This document shows positions 1 to 5,651 of a stretch of 5,671 nucleotides of DNA, piece after piece (within the stretch, counting starts at the first letter, position 1; each line of letters begins with the position of its first letter). The stretch comes from Leptospira inadai serovar Lyme str. 10. Lineage in GTDB: Bacteria > Spirochaetota > Leptospiria > Leptospirales > Leptospiraceae. The stretch is from NCBI RefSeq assembly GCF_000243675.2, contig NZ_AHMM02000020.1:1-5671 (forward strand), written 5' to 3'. The position numbers and the translations under genes are program-made. The notes under the pieces were generated by a model that searched no databases, had not been told where the DNA came from, and saw only the letters and a program-made list of their open reading frames with translations.

Positions 1-1
1 T

Positions 2-305
2 TATCTCGCTAATCAATGGGAAAAACTGCTTATCTTTTTGGATCGTCCGGGAATTGCAACTGGATACGAATCTGGTCGAGAATGATATTCGTCCTTTTGT
101 GATCGGAGAAAAAAATTGGCTCTTCTCCGGTTGTCCGGAAGGAGCGACTGCAAGTGCAGGATTTTATTCTTTAGTTCAAATTGCAAAGCTCGCGGGAGTC
201 GATCCTTATGCGTATTTGCGGGATCTATTTACCTCTTGGGAAAGCGAGCCGAGGAGTCTTTCTTATCAGGATCTGCCGCAACTCGCTATACCTGTGCTCG
301 ATTAG
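2..305 (+). pseudogene. tnpC: IS66 transposase TnpC, C-terminal fragment with a frameshift
   Basis: This is the C-terminal end of the DDE transposase of IS66, which cuts and joins the element's ends. Bases 2-55 read YLANQWEKLLIFLDRPGI in one frame. From base 57 on, the next frame reads LDTNLVENDIRPFVIG and then KNWLFSGCPEGATASAG. Together these match the conserved IS66 C-terminal block, in which the pattern D-x-N-x-x-E-N-x-I-R-P-F follows directly, with the last acidic catalytic residue in its ENxIRPF part. The two halves lie one base apart, so one base is in excess around 56-57; removing C57 would give I-E-L-D, closer to the usual family sequence. The stop TAG (303-305) lies inside the terminal inverted repeat, so gene and element end together. 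The frameshift is either inactivation of this copy or a sequence error. The 5' part of the gene lies outside the window. Confidence 0.9.
56..57 (+). other. tnpC: Apparent 1-nt insertion in tnpC
   Basis: The transposase homology changes from the frame of base 2 to the frame of base 3 here. Reading on in the first frame meets a TGA at 83-85. Deleting one base of the GCAA at 56-59 restores a continuous TnpC C-terminus. Because the split is in the middle of a conserved block, the original gene was certainly continuous. Confidence 0.75.
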
Positions 306-313
306 GCGCTTAC
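293..313 (-). repeat. IS66 right terminal inverted repeat (IRR)
   Basis: Read on the minus strand from base 313 inward, this begins GTAAGCGCCTAATC. It matches the repeat starting at 5302 for the first 14 bases without error and at 19 of the first 21 positions. The transposase recognises these ends. The repeat overlaps the end of tnpC. Confidence 0.93.
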
Positions 314-321
314 GCAAACAC
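314..321. repeat. 8-bp target-site duplication, left copy (GCAAACAC)
   Basis: The eight bases directly after the right end of the IS are identical to the eight bases directly before the left end at 5302. IS66 elements characteristically duplicate 8 bp of target on insertion. That both copies lie on the inner side of the IS ends, facing each other across the 5-kb segment, is the key oddity of this window. Confidence 0.92.
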
Positions 322-1762
322 TGTCAGTGTGGGTTACAACACGGATACCCACTCGTTTGGACCGTTAGGCATCAACGGTAGCTTTAGTACTGATTTCTTA
401 ACGTCGGTAGTTCAAGAGAATGTAGCAGATGCCGCGAATCGGGAAGCAGCTCTATCTAAAACATACGGAGATATCCTAGTCCAGATGGGAGAATTTACCC
501 CCGAAGAGATAGCAAATTTACATACTGATCCAAACGGCAACGAGAAGATCGTAGCAGCGTTTAATGAAATCAAACAGAATGCAATTGATTCGGGTAATGA
601 GGGAGCCTTTGGTCAACGTTTGCAAGATGCTATTAACAATTTAAACCAGCAGAACAATACAGACATTCCGGTTAATGATCCGTTAAACGACCGGTCTTCT
701 TGGCCACAGAACTCGGATGAGCAGGCAGGTAAGAATATTCTGGATCTAGGTTATGCGCTGACGAAAAAGGATGATGAAGCTCAGGCTGCTCAAGATAGTC
801 AGGGAAGTTGGGTAGCTGACAATAGCAATGATACTATGTTTGATGGAGCTATTACTAGTGGGCTTATTCCATCACCGCAAACTGAAAAAGAATTTTGGGA
901 TGCTTGGGCTAAGGAATCTCCAGCAGCTACAGATATCAGATTAAAGAATATGGCAGATCAAGGTTACGACATAACGGAACTTAAAAAGAAAGTTATGGAC
1001 TATCGCGCCGGAAGGGCTGCGGCAGCGATAAGTGCAGCACCGGCAAATACAGATTCTGTGAATCAGCAGAAAGATTCGTTACTTGCAGGTCGGGGTCTGA
1101 CACCTGAGAAAGTTGCTTCATTCTTGAAAGGAATCAGTGATAATGTAGCGGGATTCTTGGATAAGATTACAAATGCTGGAGGTAATTCAAATGTTGTAAC
1201 GTCGGATCCATATACAAAAACAAATCAAAGAGTGCCGTATCAATTCTTAGAAGAAGGTAACGGTTTCTATAACGTAGCTTCTCAAAGTACCTTTATGGAG
1301 CACAAATATGGTCAGAAAGAGCTCGTCGATACTCTAAAGAATACCATTAGCGCCTGGCAAAAATCTTATCCTAATGATCCTATCGGCCTGAACGATTTAG
1401 GTTATAAGACCGGCGGAGGTGATCCAAATGCAAATGGGATAGATATTGTAAATCACCATCATAAAGGAAATCAAGTGGATATCGCTTATCCTGTAACAGA
1501 TGGCGGACGCGGATATAAATCTAGATTAGAGCCAAATTACGATCAGCCGAGATCACGGTATGATTTACAAAAAACTATCGATTTGATTAAGACTATTTCT
1601 GCTAATATGCCGGAAGGGTTAAGTGGATTTATCAAATTTAATGATCCAGCAGTTCGGGAATATTTTGATAAAAACAGTTTACCAAATTTAGAGATAAAAT
1701 GGGATACAAATCCAAATAGAATTTTACATAGCAACCATTTACACTTGGAGCTAAATTTGTAG
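314..1762 (+). CDS. 3' part of a large Leptospira-type (TIGR04388-like) protein ending in a MepA/LAS-type murein endopeptidase domain; 5' part removed by IS66
   Basis: These 482 codons are the C-terminal part of a large modular protein. The first residues (A-N-T-V-S-V-G-Y) continue, in the same frame, the sequence that stops at 5301, so this is the downstream half of an IS-split gene. Codons 1-295 or so are Asn/Gln/Ala-rich and mostly helical, with no recognised motif. From about base 1200 a compact domain follows. It has H-H-K-G-N-Q-V-D (codons 382-389) and H-S-N-H-L-H (472-477), matching the spacing H-x2-G-x3-D and H-x2-H-x-H of penicillin-insensitive murein endopeptidase MepA and related zinc peptidases, and a segment FIKFNDPAVREYF resembling the MepA stretch between the two metal motifs. 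I infer a peptidoglycan-cleaving toxin tip. The frame is open through the IS end back to base 86, so an IS-started fusion (for example from ATG 116) is possible. The stop is TAG 1760-1762. A candidate immunity gene follows. Confidence 0.8.
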   Translation, partial: ANTVSVGYNTDTHSFGPLGINGSFSTDFLTSVVQENVADAANREAALSKTYGDILVQMGEFTPEEIANLHTDPNGNEKIVAAFNEIKQNAIDSGNEGAFGQRLQDAINNLNQQNNTDIPVNDPLNDRSSWPQNSDEQAGKNILDLGYALTKKDDEAQAAQDSQGSWVADNSNDTMFDGAITSGLIPSPQTEKEFWDAWAKESPAATDIRLKNMADQGYDITELKKKVMDYRAGRAAAAISAAPANTDSVNQQKDSLLAGRGLTPEKVASFLKGISDNVAGFLDKITNAGGNSNVVTSDPYTKTNQRVPYQFLEEGNGFYNVASQSTFMEHKYGQKELVDTLKNTISAWQKSYPNDPIGLNDLGYKTGGGDPNANGIDIVNHHHKGNQVDIAYPVTDGGRGYKSRLEPNYDQPRSRYDLQKTIDLIKTISANMPEGLSGFIKFNDPAVREYFDKNSLPNLEIKWDTNPNRILHSNHLHLELNL

Positions 1763-1770
1763 AAAGGGGG
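1763..1770 (+). promoter_or_regulatory. Ribosome binding site of the lipoprotein gene
   Basis: AAAGGGGG begins right after the toxin stop codon and ends 10 bases before ATG 1781. The purine-rich block and the 18-base gap suggest that toxin and lipoprotein genes share a transcript, with the second gene having its own strong initiation site. Confidence 0.6.
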
Positions 1771-1780
1771 CGGAAATAAA

Positions 1781-2263
1781 ATGAAAAAAGTAATACTCCC
1801 GCTAATGACCTTATTCTTTTTTTTACAATTTTCTTGCGAGAAAATACGTAGTAAGAATGAAAATGAGCCAGAAGTTATTTTGTATACGAAAGAGAATAAA
1901 ATTAAAATGGCGAATGAGCTTATAAATAAACTTGTAGCTGCCCTAACAGACTCGTCCGATTTGTCGACGTTACAGGTTTTTTGTGACGAAAACAGCAGAT
2001 TTAGTGGCAATATTGGGGATACTGATGCTACATTTAATGGCCGTTTTTTGGACGGTAAACTGAAGGCTTTAAATAAGAATATCTCAGTAAAAGAAGTCAT
2101 TAGGTTAATCAATACTGGTCATCGAGAGAACGGAAAAAATGGTGATGGTGTTTGGTTTAGTTTATTTTCAGATGGATTTGAATATGGTTTAGGACTCGCG
2201 TTCAACGAAAAGCAGAGGAAGTGGGTAATTCGAAGCTTATTTAAAGATAAGCCGGAAAGGTAA
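1781..2263 (+). CDS. Small predicted lipoprotein, candidate immunity protein of the adjacent endopeptidase toxin
   Basis: This 160-aa protein is not one I recognise by family. It opens with a lysine pair, a hydrophobic stretch (residues 4-18) and Cys19 in the context L-Q-F-S-C. That is a signal-peptidase II type signal with leucine at -4 rather than -3, a deviation that spirochaete lipoboxes tolerate. The mature part starts charged (E-K-I-R-S-K-N-E) and carries a helical segment at about residues 42-60. It ends in a beta-like C-terminus (V-W-F-S-L-F ... K-W-V-I-R-S-L-F) that could be an NTF2-like fold, which is a guess. It begins 18 bases after the toxin stop, in the same direction. A membrane-anchored, periplasm-facing protein is what would be needed to block a peptidoglycan-cleaving toxin, so immunity is inferred from position and location, not from homology. 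The gene is AT-rich: bases 1801-1860 have 17 G+C of 60. Confidence 0.82.
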   Translation: MKKVILPLMTLFFFLQFSCEKIRSKNENEPEVILYTKENKIKMANELINKLVAALTDSSDLSTLQVFCDENSRFSGNIGDTDATFNGRFLDGKLKALNKNISVKEVIRLINTGHRENGKNGDGVWFSLFSDGFEYGLGLAFNEKQRKWVIRSLFKDKPER

Positions 2264-2373
2264 ATTTACGACTCGAAGTGCAAAAACGAAAAGGATTGAA
2301 TCACAAAATTAAAATGCAAGCTCGCAACTTACAGACAAAATCTCCTTTCACACCCCGCGAAGGATCGACACGG

Positions 2374-2406
2374 GGTCACAAAAATCGCGGATGCGATTTT
2401 TTGACC
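2374..2406. terminator. Strong A/T-flanked hairpin, probable intrinsic terminator
   Basis: AAAAATCGC (2380-2388) and GCGATTTTT (2393-2401) pair perfectly over a GGAT loop. After a single bulged base (C2379) the outer arms GGTCA (2374-2378) and TGACC (2402-2406) extend the stem to 14 pairs. The A-tract on one arm and T-tract on the other would suit termination from either side. It lies 111 bases after the lipoprotein stop, fitting the end of a toxin-immunity unit, and inside the GTG-2278 reading frame, which argues that the true coding start is further down. A short mobile palindrome is the alternative. Confidence 0.5.
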
Positions 2407-2439
2407 GAAGTGGAGAGCCTGACCCGAAGAGAGAAAGCT

Positions 2440-2454
2440 GAAGGCACTGTAATG
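2440..2454 (+). promoter_or_regulatory. Possible ribosome binding site and ATG start of the truncated carrier frame
   Basis: GAAGG at 2440-2444 lies 7 bases before ATG 2452, which is in frame with the long open frame and lies after the hairpin. The protein would begin M-K-S-R-L-R-G-A-A-K-K-N-G. This is a better start than GTG 2278, which would place the hairpin inside the coding region and has no clear binding site. The position may instead be internal to what was once a longer gene. Confidence 0.35.
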
Positions 2455-3639
2455 AAAAGTAGGTTGAGGGGCGCGGCCAAGAAAAACGGAATCAACGCAG
2501 CGGAGAACGTGTCCTTGTTAAGCGCAGCGAATACTGCATTATTGAATAGTAGAATGAGCTATGTAGACGGAATGGTAGGGAATCTATCGAGTCAGTTAAC
2601 GTTTACGGATAGCGGACTTGGCCAGTTACTAAAAGCAAATGGAGATACGATCTATACAGGTAAGGCTGGAAAAGACGGAAACCAATACATAGCGGATATA
2701 GACGGAAATAAGAAGCGGGATGCGAACGGAAACGGGATCACGTTGCAGAGTTTTATCAACTCGACTTGCGGGCAAGGACTTGCAAACGCGGCCTGCTCAT
2801 CGTATACGACGAAGGAATACACGAGCGTGGTAGCGAATGCAGATGGATCGATCACACTCACGAAGAATATGCATACGGGGACGTCATCACTGACCGGCGG
2901 GGACGCGGGGGACTCGAGCAATTATAAATACGATACAACACAAAGACAGTTTACGATTGCGGCTCCTGGAGTGGTTGCCTTGGATTCCCAGAATACGACA
3001 GTGAGAGTTGATGACCCTAACGGTTCGACCCGTAAAGGCGGAATTCTTGGACCTAGTGTAGGGCAGTCGGGCACTGGAATTAACATATTCGATTCATCGT
3101 CGGTGGGAAATCTGGTGAGTTCCGCCTTTACGAATCTACAAGACTATATGAGCGGGGCCAATTTACAAAAAATGGCGCAAGAAATGACAGGCGGACTCGG
3201 GTATATAGACAAACAAGACTCGATGCTGCTCTCGGCTGCACAAACAGACGCGCAGAACAAAGCGCAAACAGCGTCCTTAATCGCAGATTATGCGAAGAAC
3301 GTATTACTAGGCGGAGTGAGTACGGGAGATTGGGTGAAAGGGCAAGTCAAGTCTGCGACCCAGAGCTTGATAGCGACAGCTCTCTCGAATACATTCGATT
3401 TATCACCGGAAGCAGCGTCCTTTTTAGCAGGAGCCTGGCAGGATAAGATAGCAGCTAAGAACGCACAGCATTCGATTAACAATTCGTTTACAAACGTAGG
3501 GAATATCTTGGCTAGCGGAGGCATGAGCCTAGTCGCAGGAGCGGATCTCAAGATCATGAGTAATATCCCTGGACTGAGTGGGATCTCAAAGGCAATTATG
3601 GATGTATCGTATCCGGGACAAGAAGCGGATATCCAGAAA

Positions 3640-3780
3640 TATAAGAACGATAAATTCCAGGCCTACGGACTCGCAGTTACAGAGTTCGGGAAGATGAACG
3701 GCTGGGATCCGACAGTGATCCAACAATTCTCACAATACGCCGTGGATGCGATGAGAAACAAATCAGCGAAGCAGGAACTA
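3640..3780 (+). repeat. 47-aa internal protein repeat, copy 1
   Basis: Codes for Y-K-N-D-K-F-Q ... F-G-K-M-N-G-W ... A-K-Q-E-L. It aligns without gaps to the segment at 4015-4155, with 17 of 47 residues identical by hand count, including the G-K-x-N-G-W core and the K-Q-E-L end. The copies are 375 bases (125 codons) apart. It marks a duplicated helical module in the carrier. Confidence 0.75.
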
Positions 3781-4014
3781 GGGATGACGGGACCTGCCTT
3801 GTCATTAGGAAGAATCGGAAACGAACTGAACACGATGGCAGCCTCCCTCGAAGGACCTCTTGCGGAGGGAATGGGAGCTTTGACCCATGCTATCTCTACG
3901 GGGCTAGCAGGATTACACGTAATCTCGGGATCTAAGGCAGAAGACTTTAACGATGCTACTAGAATCGCAATCAATGATATCAAGCTAAAGGGCAATAAGG
4001 ATGCAGTGACTCAG

Positions 4015-4155
4015 TACAAGGCAGACCAGGTGAGTAGCGCGGGGTTTGTAGTACAGCAGTACGGCAAGGCCAATGGCTGGTCCCAGGCTCAAATCGATCA
4101 GTATGCTAAGATGGCTGAACAGTTTGTGCAAAGACAACAAGGAAAGCAAGAACTG
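4015..4155 (+). repeat. 47-aa internal protein repeat, copy 2
   Basis: Codes for Y-K-A-D-Q-V-S ... Y-G-K-A-N-G-W ... G-K-Q-E-L, equal in length to copy 1. The divergence (17/47 identical residues) shows an old duplication, with G-K-x-N-G-W probably kept for structure. Confidence 0.75.
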
Positions 4156-4376
4156 AATCGGGACAAACTGCTGCTAGATGCTGCAAACTTAGCCACCGGA
4201 GGCTTACTCGAAGCCGACCAACAGCTATTGCACGGTGGACTCGAGAGTACGGTTGCTAAGTTTGCCGGTGGGGTCATGAAGACACTGGGAGATCTAGGCC
4301 ACGACTTAGGTGTAATATCCGCAAGCGATAATAAAAGCATCTACAAACAATCATCAGACTTTCAACATACGATCGA

Positions 4377-4392
4377 CCTTCGAAAGCGAAGG
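4377..4392. other. Hairpin holding the first frameshift site
   Basis: CCTTCG and CGAAGG pair perfectly around the loop AAAG. The loop A-run (4383-4385) is where one missing A would reconnect the reading frames 2278-4416 and 4383-4745. The hairpin could have promoted slippage in replication, or base-calling trouble. Confidence 0.55.
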
Positions 4393-4733
4393 GAGAGGCA
4401 AATACCGGGAATGTAAGCTTGAGCCAACAAATCAAGCAGGCTACGAGAGACAAGGTATTTGATGCGATCGGTGAGATGCTATCTCCTAATTTTGGAGGAG
4501 CAGATCCACACGCGATCGGACAATTACTAGAACAGTACGAGAACCAACAAGCCGCTAGAAAAAATGCGGCAAACCAGAGACTGGAAGATGCAGCACAAGG
4601 AGTGGCGATTGTAACTGCTGCAATCATCACAGGACTCTCGGGAGGAGCGGGAGCTCCATTACTCGAGGCGGCCACTGCCCTCTCCACCGGAGCAGCAGTC
4701 ACGGCAGATGGCGCAATGATGCTAACAGCAGTA

Positions 4734-4736
4734 GGG
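4734..4736 (+). other. Second apparent 1-nt deletion in the carrier gene
   Basis: GGG here, if originally GGGG, would join the frame ending at 4745 to the frame ending at 5305 and read A-V-G-A-N-I-A-T-Q-T-Y-V-G. As read, the frame stops at TAG 4743-4745. Like the first lesion this is a one-base shortening of a homopolymer. Confidence 0.6.
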
Positions 4737-5293
4737 CCAATATAGCAACCCAAACGTATGTGGGAAGTAGAGTTGGAGGGACGAACGGAGCGGTAGCAGG
4801 ATTTGCGAATGGAGTCATCAGTGCAGCCACGATGGCGACAGAAACTCCGGTATCGGGATATGTAAGCTATACACCTCACCAAAACGCAAATATCATAACC
4901 GGTCAACAGGAAGTGGCCGGGGGCTGGGGAGGTGGAGTAACGGGAGCGATACAGAAGGTGGGAGGAACTCAGTATGGACTGAATGGAGGCTTCTCATTTA
5001 CTCCAGGAAGTGGATTAAACCTAAACGTGAATGTAAACCTTCCGAGTACCAATGGATCGTACGTTGGAGTTAGTTATAATGCTAGTAATGGAAGCTATTC
5101 AGGAAACGGAGGCTTTACCTTTGCAAAATCAGGAAGTAATAATTTAGGACTGAACGTATCAGCGAGCGATACGGGTGTAGTAAACGTAGGTGCTAACTTA
5201 AGTAATGAACAAAAAGGTTGGAGTAGTCTTGGCGGAGCATTCTTAAACTTCTCGAATACGGGAGACATTACGTTTAGTAATCAGTTTAGAGGT

Positions 5294-5301
5294 GCAAACA
5301 C
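5294..5301. repeat. 8-bp target-site duplication, right copy (GCAAACAC)
   Basis: Identical to 314-321 and directly next to the left end of IS66 at 5302. The reading frame entering here (GCA AAC AC) continues without a shift in the frame leaving the left copy (GCA AAC ACT GTC), so the two sides were once contiguous. Confidence 0.92.
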
Positions 5302-5322
5302 GTAAGCGCCTAATCAAGCCCA
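5302..5322 (+). repeat. IS66 left terminal inverted repeat (IRL)
   Basis: Starts GTAAGCGCCTAATC. It matches the repeat at 293-313 in inverted orientation at 19 of 21 positions. The GTAAGCG start is typical of IS66-family ends. Its second to fourth bases supply the TAA that ends the interrupted host frame. Confidence 0.93.
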
Positions 5323-5360
5323 CCTTTTGCTCCTCGGCCAATCGTGCTAAACTATTTTTA

Positions 5361-5651
5361 ATGAACAGAACAAATGTAGATTGGCAGCAAGAGTTTGAGG
5401 AATTTTCAAAAAGTGAACTTTCGCGACCGCAATACTGCAAAAAGAAAGGACTAAAATACTCGGCCTTTCGTTACCACTGGGAGAGGCGAGCTAAGATTCA
5501 GCAAAAAGAAGAGGGCTTTGTAGAAGTTCCTCAATCTGTTTCAAACAGCATTTCGTCGGTAGGGTCTGAATTTTTGACCCTAAAAATAGATTCGTCCGGC
5601 AAGGCTTCGCTACAAGTAAACCTTCAGTTTAGTTTGGGACAATGGAGCTAA
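5361..5651 (+). CDS. tnpA: IS66-family accessory protein TnpA
   Basis: This 96-aa protein is the small first gene of IS66 elements. It has an N-terminal helix-turn-helix: W-Q-Q-E-F-E-E-F (residues 8-15), then S-R-P-Q-Y-C-K-K-K-G-L and Y-S-A-F-R-Y-H-W-E-R-R, matching the family pattern S-x-x-x-[FY]-C-x-x-x-G-[LI]-x-x-S-x-F-x-x-W. It is thought to bind DNA and is needed for transposition with TnpB and TnpC; its exact role is not settled. ATG 5361 is chosen because the in-frame GTG at 5292 lies outside the IS and would translate the inverted repeat. No clear ribosome binding site precedes the ATG (the upstream bases are A/T-rich), so expression may be weak. Its stop overlaps tnpB by 10 bases. 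Confidence 0.9.
   Translation: MNRTNVDWQQEFEEFSKSELSRPQYCKKKGLKYSAFRYHWERRAKIQQKEEGFVEVPQSVSNSISSVGSEFLTLKIDSSGKASLQVNLQFSLGQWS

Larger units (their letters stand above)
1..313 (+). mobile_element. IS66-family insertion sequence, right (3') end
   Basis: This is the terminal part of an IS66-family element. It holds the 3' end of the transposase gene tnpC and ends in an inverted repeat whose outermost bases are CGCTTAC, the complement of the GTAAGCG terminus usual for IS66 elements. The boundary after base 313 is set by the match to the inverted repeat at 5302 and by the 8-bp duplication that follows. The rest of the element lies outside the window. It has the same orientation as the partial IS66 at the right end, so the two could be halves of one copy on a circle or of two separate copies. 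Confidence 0.93.
2278..5301 (+). pseudogene. TIGR04388-like large protein, carrier region: 5'-truncated, twice frameshifted and cut by IS66
   Basis: This resembles the conserved part of the Leptospira 'putative large structural protein' family (recalled, not searched). It falls in three frames: 2278-4416, 4383-4745 and 4735-5305. Each step is a loss of one base, and restoring one A near 4383 (giving R-K-A-K-G-E-A-N-T-G-N-V) and one G near 4735 (A-V-G-A-N-I-A-T-Q-T) makes one frame. In order it holds a possible calcium loop at 2695-2736, a helical Gln/Ala-rich section, two 47-aa repeats (3640-3780, 4015-4155), a Gly/Ala hydrophobic patch (about 4600-4740) and an Asn/Gly/Ser beta-strand-rich region (about 4975-5301) where the IS landed. 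The IS base G5302 completes codon ACG and its next bases TAA stop the frame. The start is doubtful: GTG 2278 is the first possible, ATG 2452 (with GAAGG 7 bases upstream) is more likely, and neither has a signal peptide. It looks like an orphan cassette or the middle of a longer gene. Confidence 0.78.

Noticed and set aside
1543..2112. Minus-strand reading frame of 189 codons opposite the toxin end and the lipoprotein gene
   Set aside because: It overlaps two well-supported plus-strand genes. Its Phe/Ser/Lys-rich product reflects the AT-rich complement, and it has no recognisable domain.
2352..2376. Second hairpin ACCCCG ... CGGGGT upstream of the main one
   Set aside because: Only six pairs around a 13-base loop, and it competes for bases with the much better hairpin at 2374-2406.
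2652..3995. Three further minus-strand reading frames of 89-110 codons
   Set aside because: All lie wholly opposite the carrier gene and encode Pro/Ser-rich products without domains.
4377..4760. Programmed -1 ribosomal frameshifting at the two breaks
   Set aside because: Both shifts are -1, but neither site has a proper X-XXY-YYZ slippery heptamer in the zero frame, and at the first site the hairpin encloses the run instead of following it. Single-base loss is simpler.
4274..4906. Minus-strand reading frame of 210 codons opposite the carrier gene
   Set aside because: It is Ala/Ser/Cys-rich low-complexity antisense of the Gly/Ala-rich carrier region. It has no motif and covers both frameshift sites by chance.
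5340..5360. IS66 promoter before tnpA
   Set aside because: The region is A/T-rich with a loose TAAACT, but no convincing -35/-10 pair can be seen.
5243..5440. Minus-strand reading frame of 65 codons across the IS border
   Set aside because: It spans the host-IS junction and lies opposite tnpA, so it cannot be an old gene.
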